Shown here: positions 40,736 through 50,436 of the stretch, piece after piece | How positions within the stretch are numbered: position 1 is the stretch's first letter | Layout of the letters: each line of letters opens with the position of its first letter | NCBI RefSeq assembly: GCF_013213975.1 | Contig: NZ_JABSST010000004.1 | Span: forward strand, 1 to 64,000 | Length of the DNA stretch: 64,000 nt | DNA from: Winogradskyella sp. | GTDB lineage: Bacteria > Bacteroidota > Bacteroidia > Flavobacteriales > Flavobacteriaceae | Reading direction: 5' to 3' | Translations under genes and position numbers: made by a program | The notes under the pieces: model-generated | What the model was told of the DNA's origin: nothing | The model's input: the letters and a program-made list of their open reading frames with translations, nothing else | Database searches by the model: none

Positions 40736-42298
40736 TTGACAACTAAGGACCAAAAAGACAACTTATTTTCACTCGTTAAATCACTGACCAAATCAGAGAA
40801 AAGACAGTTTAAACTTTATGTTGGTCGCTTGGGTGTAAATGCTAATTCAAAATTTCTTAATCTCTTTAATCTTCTCGATAAAGCAAAGACTTATAATGAG
40901 CAAGCAATTTTACAAAGCAAAATCATAAAAAAGCAGCAATTGGCAAATGTAAAAGCGCATTTGTATAAACAGATTTTAATTAGCCTTAAGCTTAATCCCT
41001 CGCATCAGAATATAAGATCTCAAATTAGGGAACAACTCGACTTTGCATCTATATTATACCATAAGGGATTATACAAACAAAGCCTAAAAATTTTAGACAA
41101 AGCAAAGGAGTTGGCTATAGCCAATGAAGAGAAAAATATGGCTTTCGAAATTGTTGAATTGGAGAAAATTATTGAGTCACAGTATATCACAAGAAGTATC
41201 AGTACTAGAGCTGATGAATTGGCAATTCAAGCTCGAGATTTAAGTGCTCAAAATGTCATTGCAAGTAAACTTTCTAATCTTTCCCTACAGCTGTATAGCA
41301 TTATTCTTAAAACAGGGTATGTTAAAAATGAAAAAGAAGGAAAGGTTATTAAGGAATACTTCAACGATAGACTTCCTAAGTTAAACAATAAAAAAATTGG
41401 TTTTAGAGAGAAGCTTTGGTATTATAAAGCCCATTTATGGTATAATTTTTTACTGCAGGATTTTTTGAATTGCTATAGATATGCTTCAAAATGGGTAGAT
41501 CTTTTCTATCAATATCCAAACATGATCAATTTAAATCCTGTGTTTTTCTTAAAAGGGAATAACTATTTACTTGAGTCAATTTTCTTCCTAAAGAGCAAGG
41601 ATAAGTTTGTTAAGAAACTCAATGAGTTAAATGCTACGGTTTCAGATTCTAATTTTATAAAGGATGAAAATGTAGCTGCACTCATTTTTCTTTACACAAA
41701 CTTCCATAGCATAAATCAACATTTTATTGATGGTAGTTTTGATGAAGGGTTAGCTTTAATACCTGATATTGAAAAGCAACTTTCAAAATATGAAAGTCGA
41801 ATTGATCCGCATCATAAAATGATTTTCTATTACAAATTTGCGAGTCTTTATTTTGGAGCTGGATATAATAAAAAGTCCATCGAATACTTAGGTAAGATAA
41901 TTTCTAACAAGTCCCTATCTATGCGTGAAGACCTACTTTGTTTTTCGAGAGTCCTCAATCTGGTTGCTCATTATGAAGCAGGATTAGATTATCATCTGGA
42001 AGCATTACTCCGCAGCACGTATAAGTTTTTGATTAAAATGAATGACTTGTACGAAGTGCAAAAGGAAATGATAAAGTTTATCCGCGGGCTGCAAGATATC
42101 TATCCGCAAGACCTGAAAAAGGCATTTAAAGCGCTGCTAGATCAATTAAAAGTTTATGAAGATCATCCGTACGAACGACGAGCATTCCTATATTTAGATA
42201 TTATTTCATGGTTAGAAAGTAAGATCGAAAATTGCACGGTTCAAAAAATAATTCAGAAAAAATACATCTTGTCTCAAAATAATGCTAGAAAACTATAG
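40736..42298 (+). CDS. Uncharacterised helical-repeat (TPR-like) protein, probable TTG start
   Basis: 520 aa Lys/Leu-rich helical ORF, full-length intergenic fit between leuA and recJ; opens at TTG 40736. Confidence 0.7.
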   Translation: MTTKDQKDNLFSLVKSLTKSEKRQFKLYVGRLGVNANSKFLNLFNLLDKAKTYNEQAILQSKIIKKQQLANVKAHLYKQILISLKLNPSHQNIRSQIREQLDFASILYHKGLYKQSLKILDKAKELAIANEEKNMAFEIVELEKIIESQYITRSISTRADELAIQARDLSAQNVIASKLSNLSLQLYSIILKTGYVKNEKEGKVIKEYFNDRLPKLNNKKIGFREKLWYYKAHLWYNFLLQDFLNCYRYASKWVDLFYQYPNMINLNPVFFLKGNNYLLESIFFLKSKDKFVKKLNELNATVSDSNFIKDENVAALIFLYTNFHSINQHFIDGSFDEGLALIPDIEKQLSKYESRIDPHHKMIFYYKFASLYFGAGYNKKSIEYLGKIISNKSLSMREDLLCFSRVLNLVAHYEAGLDYHLEALLRSTYKFLIKMNDLYEVQKEMIKFIRGLQDIYPQDLKKAFKALLDQLKVYEDHPYERRAFLYLDIISWLESKIENCTVQKIIQKKYILSQNNARKL

Positions 42299-42300
42299 AT

Positions 42301-43992
42301 ATGCGTTGGACGCTGAAACCTAAACCTGAGATTTCAAAAATTGAAGCTTTAAAAAAAGCACTTCAAGTAGATGATACTGTGGCCATGCTTTTGTTACAAC
42401 GTGGTATTGAAACTTATGAAGCTGCAAAAACATTTTTTAGACCAAGTTTTAATGATTTACACGATCCTTTTTTAATGAGGGATATGGATATGGCTGTTAA
42501 TAGAATCGAAAAGGCCATAGAATTAAAAGAAAATATCTTGGTTTATGGTGATTATGATGTCGATGGATCTACTGCTGTTGCTTTAGTGTCTTCATATTTA
42601 AAGACAAGGGTAAAATCTGTCGCAACATATGTTCCAGATCGTTATGATGAAGGGTATGGTGTTTCTTTTAAAGGAATAGACTTTGCTGATGATAATGACT
42701 TTAGTTTAATTATCGCCTTAGATTGTGGTGTTAAAGCAATTGAAAAAGTGACCTATGCTAAAGACAAGGGTATTGATTTTATTATTTGCGATCATCACAG
42801 ACCAGGTGATACATTGCCTGAAGCGGTTGCCGTATTAGACCCTAAAAGGAATGATTGTGACTACCCCTATAAAGAACTATGTGGTTGTGGAGTTGGTTTT
42901 AAACTAATTACAGCCTTAGCAGTGAAACAAGGTCAAACAGCTGAAGATTTAGTAGAATATTTAGATTTAGTAGCCACTGCTATAGGTGCAGATATCGTAC
43001 CAATAACGGGCGAGAATAGAGCATTGACATATTTTGGGTTACAGGTTATTAATTCTAATCCTAGGCCTGGCATTAAGGCTATTATTACTGAGATTAAGAA
43101 AGAAGAGTTATCCATTATAGATGTGGTCTTCATAATAGCACCGCGCATAAATGCTGCCGGCAGAATGAAACATGGTAATCATGCTGTGACTCTTTTAACG
43201 GAGCAAGATTTTAATCTTGCTGCAGAATATGCATTGGATATAGACCAATTTAATACGGATAGACGTGAAACGGATCGGATTATAACAGAAGAAGCCTTAC
43301 TTCAAATTAAAGAAAATAAAGAGCAAAAAGGGTTTACAACGGTCGTATACAACAAAGACTGGCATAAGGGTGTTATAGGCATTGTTGCCTCTAGATTAAC
43401 TGAAACCTACTATAGACCCACATTAGTTTTTACAAAAAGCGGTGACAAATTGGCTGCATCAGCACGTTCAGTTAAGGGTTTTGATGTATATAATGCGCTT
43501 GAAGCTTGTAGTGATTTTATCGTTCAATTTGGCGGACATAAATATGCGGCAGGATTGACAATATTGCCAGAAAATTATGACGCATTTAAAGCAAAATTTG
43601 AAGGTGTTGTCAAGGAAACAATAGATAAAAAACTGTTGACTCCAGAACTTAAAATTGACTTAACTATTGGATTACAGCAAATAGATCACAAACTTTATAG
43701 AATAATTCGTCAATTTGCTCCTTTTGGCCCAGGAAATATGACTCCTGTGTTTATGACTCAAGGAGTTACAGATACTGGATGGGGAAAATGCGTTGGTGAA
43801 GACGATAAACATATTAGATTTACAGCAACACAATCGTTCAATGATAAGCTTGTTGCAATAGGATTTGGTTTAGGGGATAAAATAGATCTTATTAGAAACA
43901 GAAAGCCTTTTGATATTGCCTATACGATTGATGAAAATCAATGGAATGGTTCTGTAAGTTTACAATTAAAATTAAAAGACATTAAAGCATAA
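42301..43992 (+). CDS. recJ: Single-stranded-DNA-specific exonuclease RecJ
   Basis: 563 aa; YGDYDVDGSTAVAL, DCGVKA, DHH, GRMKHGNHAV. Confidence 0.95.
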   Translation: MRWTLKPKPEISKIEALKKALQVDDTVAMLLLQRGIETYEAAKTFFRPSFNDLHDPFLMRDMDMAVNRIEKAIELKENILVYGDYDVDGSTAVALVSSYLKTRVKSVATYVPDRYDEGYGVSFKGIDFADDNDFSLIIALDCGVKAIEKVTYAKDKGIDFIICDHHRPGDTLPEAVAVLDPKRNDCDYPYKELCGCGVGFKLITALAVKQGQTAEDLVEYLDLVATAIGADIVPITGENRALTYFGLQVINSNPRPGIKAIITEIKKEELSIIDVVFIIAPRINAAGRMKHGNHAVTLLTEQDFNLAAEYALDIDQFNTDRRETDRIITEEALLQIKENKEQKGFTTVVYNKDWHKGVIGIVASRLTETYYRPTLVFTKSGDKLAASARSVKGFDVYNALEACSDFIVQFGGHKYAAGLTILPENYDAFKAKFEGVVKETIDKKLLTPELKIDLTIGLQQIDHKLYRIIRQFAPFGPGNMTPVFMTQGVTDTGWGKCVGEDDKHIRFTATQSFNDKLVAIGFGLGDKIDLIRNRKPFDIAYTIDENQWNGSVSLQLKLKDIKA

Positions 43993-43996
43993 TTAC

Positions 43997-45253
43997 TTGG
44001 CAAAAGTAGATCCATACGCAGCATTACGGTTTAAAGAATTTAATATCTTTTTACTATTACGTTTTGCATTGGTTTCTGCATGGTCCATGCAATTTTTAGT
44101 AATTGAATGGCAAGTCTATGATCTTACTAATGATAAATTGAGTTTGGCGATTATTGGTGCTTGTGAATTTCTACCAGCGTTTTTTTTAGCTCCTTTTGCA
44201 GGGCATATTGTGGATCAAAAAGAGAAGCGAAATTTATTTGCTATATGTATAGCATTATTTTCCTTGATTAGCTTTGGTCTATTTTGGTTAACCTCTGAAA
44301 CGATTGAATCGTCTTGGGAAACGAACACTATTTTATTCAGTATATACGGTTTGGTGTTCTTTGGTGGTGTTCTAAGATCCTTTTTCGGACCAACTATTTT
44401 TTCATTGATTGCCCTATTGGTTCCCAAAAAAATATATCCTAATGCTGCAACCTGGAGTAGCAGCACTTGGAAGGGTGCAGCGGTTTTAGGGTCGTTATCT
44501 AGTGGTTTTTTAATTGCTTGGATTGGTGTACATTCTACATTAGGTGTAGTCTTTTTGTTGGTAATGTTTGCGCTGGTATTAGTTTTTTTCATAAAGAAAA
44601 AGTCGATCTTAAACAAGGAGATCAAAGAATCCGTTAAAGAGAGTTTAATAACAGGTGTAAGCTTTGTATTTAATGATAAGGTTATTTTAGGTGCTTTGAC
44701 TTTAGATATGATTGCTGTACTATTTGGTGGCGCAGTGGCGATTTTTACAGTATTTGCTAAAGATATTTTTGAAAATGGACCTAGAGGACTAAGTATTTTA
44801 AATGCATCACTCTCCTTGGGTAGTATTTTAACAATGTTAGCAACGACTTATATACCAATAACCAAAAATACAGGAAAGAAACTATTAGTGGCAGTGTTTG
44901 GTTTTGGTCTTTGCATGATTGTTTTTGGGGCATCTAAATTATTCTGGCTTAGTGTGGTAGCAATATTTATAGCTGGTGTTTTTGATGGTATTTCTATGGT
45001 GGTTCGCCAAACCATACTGCAATTAAAAACTCCAGATGAAATGCGTGGACGTGTAGGTGCTGTAAATTCAATGTTTGTTGGATCTTCTAATGAACTTGGA
45101 GCTGTTGAAAGTGGTGTAGCGGCAAAGATATTTGGTGCTCCGCTTGCTGTTATGCTTGGTGGAACAGTAACATTAATCGTAGTACTAATTATTGGTGCAA
45201 AAAATAAATCTTTACGAGAGCTGGACTTACAGCAAGATGTTGAAGCGAATTAA
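43997..45253 (+). CDS. MFS transporter (enterobactin-exporter-like), probable TTG start
   Basis: 418 aa, multi-TM; LAPFAGHIVDQKEKRN MFS loop motif. Confidence 0.85.
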   Translation: MAKVDPYAALRFKEFNIFLLLRFALVSAWSMQFLVIEWQVYDLTNDKLSLAIIGACEFLPAFFLAPFAGHIVDQKEKRNLFAICIALFSLISFGLFWLTSETIESSWETNTILFSIYGLVFFGGVLRSFFGPTIFSLIALLVPKKIYPNAATWSSSTWKGAAVLGSLSSGFLIAWIGVHSTLGVVFLLVMFALVLVFFIKKKSILNKEIKESVKESLITGVSFVFNDKVILGALTLDMIAVLFGGAVAIFTVFAKDIFENGPRGLSILNASLSLGSILTMLATTYIPITKNTGKKLLVAVFGFGLCMIVFGASKLFWLSVVAIFIAGVFDGISMVVRQTILQLKTPDEMRGRVGAVNSMFVGSSNELGAVESGVAAKIFGAPLAVMLGGTVTLIVVLIIGAKNKSLRELDLQQDVEAN

Positions 45254-45271
45254 GCGGAAGCAAAAGAGTGA

Positions 45272-46066
45272 TTAATTTTTCTTTAACTCTAAAACTTTTC
45301 CATCAAAAACTCCATAGGTATAGTATTGAATCCAATCTCCTAAGTTAATGTAGTTTGATTTTTCATTTAGGGTAATTTCTAAAGGGAGATGTCTATGACC
45401 AAAAACAAAATAATCGCGATGTTTTTCACAGAGTTTCTTTTTACTGTATATGGCTAGCCATTCATTTTCCTCTCCTAAAAATTTGGCATCATCATCACCA
45501 GATATCAGTTTATTTTTTACAGATAAATATTGAGCAATTTTAACACCTATATCTGGATGCAGCCATCTAAAAAGCCACTTAAAGAATGGATTTGTAAATA
45601 CCTTTTTCATTCGCTTATAGCCTTTGTCTCCAGGACCAAGGCCATCTCCATGACCTATAAAGAATGAGGCATTGCCAATAGTAAAATCTTGAGGTTTGAA
45701 AAACACAGGAATCCCTAGCTCCTTTTCAAAATAACCATTCATCCATAAATCGTGATTTCCAACAAAATAATAGACAGGAATTCCTGAATCTACAATTTCA
45801 GCAAGTTTACCTAAAGTACGCGTAAATCCTTTTGGAACGACAGTTTTATATTCGAACCAAAAATCGAACAAATCACCGATAAGAAATATGGCAGCGGCAT
45901 CGTCTTTAATGGCGTCTAACCAAGCCACAAACTTTTTTTCACGTGGTAGAGATTCTTTAGGAGTTGGTGCGCCTAAATGATTATCTGAGGCAAAGTATAC
46001 TTTTTTGCCTTCAGACAAAACTATGTGGTGATTACTATTCATTATCAGACGCATACCATTCTGCAA
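45272..46066 (-). CDS. lpxH: UDP-2,3-diacylglucosamine diphosphatase (LpxH-like metallophosphoesterase)
   Basis: ASDNHLG, LIGDLFDFWFEY, GNHDLW, GHRHLP metallophosphoesterase motifs; true start probably an internal Met (MNSNHHIVLSEG). Confidence 0.85.
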   Translation of the reverse strand: MQNGMRLIMNSNHHIVLSEGKKVYFASDNHLGAPTPKESLPREKKFVAWLDAIKDDAAAIFLIGDLFDFWFEYKTVVPKGFTRTLGKLAEIVDSGIPVYYFVGNHDLWMNGYFEKELGIPVFFKPQDFTIGNASFFIGHGDGLGPGDKGYKRMKKVFTNPFFKWLFRWLHPDIGVKIAQYLSVKNKLISGDDDAKFLGEENEWLAIYSKKKLCEKHRDYFVFGHRHLPLEITLNEKSNYINLGDWIQYYTYGVFDGKVLELKKN

Positions 46067-46487
46067 AGCTGGTAGCGGTTTCTTGGAGTTTTATAGAATG
46101 AAGTTTTATATTTTCTGGTAATCGACTTTTAATCTTTGCAGCAAAGTCTATTACCATCATTTCAGTTGTTGGTTGATAATTCGTTAAAATAATATTATGG
46201 CCCTGCTCCTTTAGATCATTAGCCAAATCTATATGTGGTGTGTTTTTATTAAAGATCATTGTATGATCAAATACATCTACAATTTCTTCTTTAACAATCT
46301 TTTTTAAATCTCCAAAATCAATTACCATTCCAAATTTAACATTTGCAGTATCTGTAATTGGAACACCTATCACTGTAACAAACAAATGATAACTATGGCC
46401 GTGAAGGTTTTTACATTTACCGTCGTACCCATAAAGTGCATGACCAGCTTCAAAAGAAAATTGCTTTGTAATTCTTATGTTACTCAT
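46035..46487 (-). CDS. queD: 6-pyruvoyltetrahydropterin synthase / 6-carboxytetrahydropterin synthase family
   Basis: 150 aa; FEAGHALYGYDGKCKNLHGHSY, DFGDLKKIVKE, FDHTMIFN. Confidence 0.88.
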   Translation of the reverse strand: MSNIRITKQFSFEAGHALYGYDGKCKNLHGHSYHLFVTVIGVPITDTANVKFGMVIDFGDLKKIVKEEIVDVFDHTMIFNKNTPHIDLANDLKEQGHNIILTNYQPTTEMMVIDFAAKIKSRLPENIKLHSIKLQETATSFAEWYASDNE

Positions 46488-46585
46488 TATCGTCTTTTGT
46501 TTCGATTATAGAAATAGACAACAACAAGGACTACACCTAGAATAAGAAACAATCCGTTACCTCCTAGAAAATTTAAAACATCCAT
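46487..46585 (-). CDS. Small single-TM protein MDVLNFLGGNGLFLILGVVLVVVYFYNRNKRR, stop overlaps queD start (TAATG)
   Basis: 32-aa ORF read manually; hydrophobic helix followed by Arg/Lys tail; TAATG junction with queD. Confidence 0.55.
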   Translation of the reverse strand: MDVLNFLGGNGLFLILGVVLVVVYFYNRNKRR

Positions 46586-46586
46586 C

Positions 46587-46673
46587 TTATTCGTCTTTTA
46601 TTCTGTTTTTATAATATCTCAATATTACGTGAGCAAAGATTACCAAAACCACAAAGGGCAATAACATACCCAT
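46587..46673 (-). CDS. Small single-TM protein MGMLLPFVVLVIFAHVILRYYKNRIKDE
   Basis: 28-aa ORF, 1-nt gap to the next micro-ORF; hydrophobic helix then charged tail. Confidence 0.45.
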   Translation of the reverse strand: MGMLLPFVVLVIFAHVILRYYKNRIKDE

Positions 46674-46817
46674 AGATATTCCAATACTCTAACTATTATT
46701 AGGAGCTTCCGTAAGCTTTTCTTTGCTATGAACTTATTGAAATAATTTAATCAATGCAAACATGGCGCAAATGTAATACGTATTTACTTGATCACTAAAT
46801 TTTTTGCGCGCTCAAAT

Positions 46818-48152
46818 TTAAGTCTTTTGTACAAGTGGTTTAAAAGTTTTTCTGAATTTTATGATTAGTGGCAATCCACGGGCTACAATCCAAAGTGTAA
46901 ATGCAATGAAAATTCCAATGAGCTTATAACTAAAATAATCCATTACATAAATTACAGGAATAAACACCAATAAGGTTGAAAATAGTAGCACATTTCTGAG
47001 ATATTCCATTTTACCTAGGCCTTTAAAGACTCCGTCAAATATGAAGGCCAAAGCACATAAAGGTTGCATCAATAAAATTATCCAAAAAACCTTATAAAAC
47101 TCTTTGAGTACAGTTTTATCGTCTGTAAATATTTGACCAATTGGGAAATACAGGATCGCCCCCAAAAATCCAATAATTATACCTACAAAGATTCCATATT
47201 TAATAAGTTTTTTGCTCAGATCTATTAGTAATTCATACTTCTTTGCACCAAGTAGTTTTCCTGAAAGAATATTACCTGCACTAGCGTACCCATCTATTAA
47301 AAAAGCCCCTAAAAACCATAGATTAATAGCTATAGTATAGGCAGCAATGTAGGTTGCACCATACTTTGTTGCAAAGCTAGTTCCAAAATACAAAGCAATA
47401 TTTAAGGCAATTGTCCTTATGAATAAATTCATAATCATTAAAATAAAGCGCTTTATCTCCGGATTAAATGGAAACTTAACTAATAAAGGAATATTTGTTT
47501 TTTTAATGATGAAATATGCAGCGATAAAGGCCATAATTATTTGTGCAACTACACTAGCATATGCTGCTCCTTGAATATGCATAGCAGGAATAATGTCCGG
47601 AATACCATACACAAAAATGATATCTAAAACTATATTAGCTAAAGCACCTGTAATAGCTATGAGCATTGGATGATAAGTGTTTTGAAGACCTCTAAAGGTT
47701 CCAAATACAGCTATAGTAAAAAGTGTAAATGGAAATCCAAATACTCTAATTTGGTAATAGTCCACACTGTAAGTTAAAATTACACCTGATGCATTATATA
47801 GTTTAAAAATCTGCGATGAAAAAGGATAAGTTACCAGAATAATAATAATACTTAGTGAGGTAATTAGAAAAATTGCTTGTGCAGGTAGATTTTTAACTTC
47901 ACTTAATTTATCAGCTCCTAAATATTGCGATACAATCGAAGAGATGGCACTACGTGTTTGACCCAAAACCCAAATTAGCATTGACATAAATGTGGTTACG
48001 ATACCAACAGCAGCCAAAGATGCTGTGGCATTATAATCCATATTACCAATTATTGCTGCATCAGTTAGAGACAATATAGGTTCAGATACACCAGAGATTA
48101 AGGCTGGTATAGCCAGGTTATTAATTTGTTTTAAAGTAATTGTTGTACTCAA
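46818..48152 (-). CDS. MATE family efflux transporter
   Basis: 444 aa, 12 TM; MATE-like N-terminus LAIPALISGVSEPILSLTDAAIIG. Confidence 0.92.
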   Translation of the reverse strand: MSTTITLKQINNLAIPALISGVSEPILSLTDAAIIGNMDYNATASLAAVGIVTTFMSMLIWVLGQTRSAISSIVSQYLGADKLSEVKNLPAQAIFLITSLSIIIILVTYPFSSQIFKLYNASGVILTYSVDYYQIRVFGFPFTLFTIAVFGTFRGLQNTYHPMLIAITGALANIVLDIIFVYGIPDIIPAMHIQGAAYASVVAQIIMAFIAAYFIIKKTNIPLLVKFPFNPEIKRFILMIMNLFIRTIALNIALYFGTSFATKYGATYIAAYTIAINLWFLGAFLIDGYASAGNILSGKLLGAKKYELLIDLSKKLIKYGIFVGIIIGFLGAILYFPIGQIFTDDKTVLKEFYKVFWIILLMQPLCALAFIFDGVFKGLGKMEYLRNVLLFSTLLVFIPVIYVMDYFSYKLIGIFIAFTLWIVARGLPLIIKFRKTFKPLVQKT

Positions 48153-48649
48153 AGGACTAATTCATAGCAATGAAAAGGGAATTCACTTTGTTTCGGAAAA
48201 TAAATATCACCCAATCGTTTATAGCCGCGAAGTTCGTAAAACTTTTGATTTCTTTTGTTCTGTGAAAAGGTGTCTAATCGTATAGAGTTATAGTAATTTT
48301 CTAGAGCGTAGTTTTCGGCAAAACTCATGAGCTGTTGTGCATGACCAGAGCCCTGAAACTTTGGGTGAACCGCTAAGCGATGGATGTAGATATTATTGTC
48401 ATTTTGGGTTAACCATTTAACAGGTATGTATTCCTTGTCCATGTACGTTGAAATCACGATGGTACCTATTAATGTTTCATCTTTAATTAAAACATAGAGC
48501 TCAGCACGTTTTACATCATTAACAAAGGCTTTAGGGTTTGGGTAATGTTCATTCCATTGATAAATGTCATTGGTAATCATTGCTTTAGCACAAGCCTTAA
48601 TCATTACCATGATGGCGTCTATATCTTTCAAATTACCTTTTCGAATCAT
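48149..48649 (-). CDS. GNAT family N-acetyltransferase
   Basis: 166 aa; IHRLAVHPKFQGSGHAQQLMSFAENYA. Confidence 0.9.
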   Translation of the reverse strand: MIRKGNLKDIDAIMVMIKACAKAMITNDIYQWNEHYPNPKAFVNDVKRAELYVLIKDETLIGTIVISTYMDKEYIPVKWLTQNDNNIYIHRLAVHPKFQGSGHAQQLMSFAENYALENYYNSIRLDTFSQNKRNQKFYELRGYKRLGDIYFPKQSEFPFHCYELVL

Positions 48650-48683
48650 TTATAATGTGTACTTTTGTTTCAAATTTATAGAG

Positions 48684-49481
48684 ATGAAAACAATATTAGT
48701 TCCTGTTGGGTCGTCAAATAATGCAAAGTCCCATTTGCAGTATGCTGTGGATTTTGCAAAAGCATTTGGGGCTAAATTATATGTAGTTCAAATATATAAT
48801 GTTTATACCAAAGCAGGAACAATGATTAAAGTAGATCATATTATTGAGCGTGAATCTAAAAAGTTTTTAGATAATCATGTAGCCTCTATAGATACTAAAG
48901 GTGTTGACCTTATTACGAAAACTTTTAAGGGTAAACTTGTTGATACCATAGAGAAAGTGTCTCATGCTTTGGATGTGGACCTTATTATTCTTGAGCCAAG
49001 AACAAATTCTGTAAAAGACGACGTGTATTTGGGTAAAACGTCAGGGAAGATAATAAAGCGTACTCAGATTCCTGCTCTCATAGTCCCTGAAGGGTCCACT
49101 TACAGGCCGATAGTTAAAATTTTAATCGCTTTAAAATCTGCTATTATTAAAAGGGAAGGTGTCTTGAGACCCTTAACTGCAATTAAGGATCATTTTAAGG
49201 CTGTTGTTAATATTCTCTTGGTTAAGACGAAGCAATATATTGAGGAAGATTTTGAACTTAATGACGAGTTACAGAGCATCATTACGAATACTACAATTGC
49301 AGAATGCCCAACAACCTTTCATGCTGTTTTAGAGCACTATAAAAATCATAGTCCAGATTTATTATGTGTTGTTAGACGTAAACGAGGATTCTTCTCTAAA
49401 CTTTGGGAAGAAGACGTGATTTTAAAGAAGGATTTCCACAGCTCAACAATTCCTGTTTTAGTTTTAAGTGGTTTAAAATAA
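48684..49481 (+). CDS. Universal stress protein family (ORF track opens at 48564; ATG 48684 preferred)
   Basis: MKTILVPVGSSNNAKSHLQYAVDFAKAFGAKLYVVQIY; USP N-terminal pattern. Confidence 0.82.
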   Translation: MKTILVPVGSSNNAKSHLQYAVDFAKAFGAKLYVVQIYNVYTKAGTMIKVDHIIERESKKFLDNHVASIDTKGVDLITKTFKGKLVDTIEKVSHALDVDLIILEPRTNSVKDDVYLGKTSGKIIKRTQIPALIVPEGSTYRPIVKILIALKSAIIKREGVLRPLTAIKDHFKAVVNILLVKTKQYIEEDFELNDELQSIITNTTIAECPTTFHAVLEHYKNHSPDLLCVVRRKRGFFSKLWEEDVILKKDFHSSTIPVLVLSGLK

Positions 49482-49483
49482 TT

Positions 49484-49557
49484 GGGGCATTAGCTCAGCT
49501 GGCTAGAGCGCTACGCTGGCAGCGTAGAGGTCATCGGTTCGAATCCGATATGCTCCA
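49484..49557 (+). tRNA. tRNA-Ala (anticodon GGC)
   Basis: GGGGCAT...ATGCTCC acceptor, AGCTCAGCTGG D-arm, CTACG-CTGGCAG-CGTAG anticodon arm, GGTTCGAATCC T-arm; CCA not encoded. Confidence 0.97.
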
Positions 49558-49568
49558 CTTTAATAGAA

Positions 49569-49595
49569 ATACCTAAGTCTACACTTAGGTATTTT
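49569..49595 (+). terminator. Terminator after tRNA-Ala
   Basis: AATACCTAAGT-ctac-ACTTAGGTATT + T run. Confidence 0.8.
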
Positions 49596-50434
49596 TATTT
49601 AACGAAAGTTATTATAGATTCAACAACTATATCCAGTTCTGAGGACAATTGGTTTGAAGTCCAAGGATGTTTTACATTAAAAACATGATCTGCTCCGTCG
49701 ATTATTACAAGCTTACTATTGGGATTCCATTGATGTAAAGCATAGGCTTCGTCCATAGAAATCGATGTATCATTATCACCATGAATAATTAAGTGTGGTA
49801 TATCCAATCGTTTTTCAGCAGATGCTATGTGAAACCGTTCTTTATTTGCTATAAAATCTTCATAGAACTGATAATAATGAGGCATTTGTTGTTTGGTTCT
49901 TCCATTAATAACATATTTTACCCCTTTAGCTTTCCATTCGTCAAGGTCACTAGTTGTTACTGTGCGCTTCTCAAAATCAGAAACACTAGCTAAGGTTATT
50001 AATTTGGTGACCCTATTATCTTCTGAGGCCTTTAATATTGTTATCCCACCACCTCTACTGTGCCCTATTAAAGTAATCTGAGAACAATCAATTTTAGGAT
50101 GAGTTATAAAATGCGCTATAACCCAAGAAATAACATCATTTAAATCATCTAGCTCTATAGAATAATTGTTATTTCCAAAGGCTTCAAGATCTGGAAAATC
50201 TATGGGATTTTCAATAGTACCTCCATTGTGTGAAAAGTTGAATTTGACAAAACAATTTCCAGCTTCAGCAATTTTTTTACCCATTAAATCCCAAGCTCCC
50301 CAATCTTTAAATCCCTTATAACCATGACAAAATAGAACTATGGGCTGATTCGGCACGTCTTCTTTATAAAATGTATCAACTAGTATGGATTTCTTTCCTT
50401 TACGATTAAGGATACTATTTTTATTAATAATCAT
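49595..50434 (-). CDS. Alpha/beta hydrolase (dienelactone hydrolase-like)
   Basis: 279 aa; LIGHSRGGGITIL nucleophile elbow, GDNDTSI, GADHVF. Confidence 0.88.
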   Translation of the reverse strand: MIINKNSILNRKGKKSILVDTFYKEDVPNQPIVLFCHGYKGFKDWGAWDLMGKKIAEAGNCFVKFNFSHNGGTIENPIDFPDLEAFGNNNYSIELDDLNDVISWVIAHFITHPKIDCSQITLIGHSRGGGITILKASEDNRVTKLITLASVSDFEKRTVTTSDLDEWKAKGVKYVINGRTKQQMPHYYQFYEDFIANKERFHIASAEKRLDIPHLIIHGDNDTSISMDEAYALHQWNPNSKLVIIDGADHVFNVKHPWTSNQLSSELDIVVESIITFVK

Positions 50435-50436
50435 GA

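Noticed and set aside
44215-44625. 136-aa minus-strand ORF opposite the MFS gene
   Set aside because: Antisense to a clear multi-TM coding region; no independent signals.
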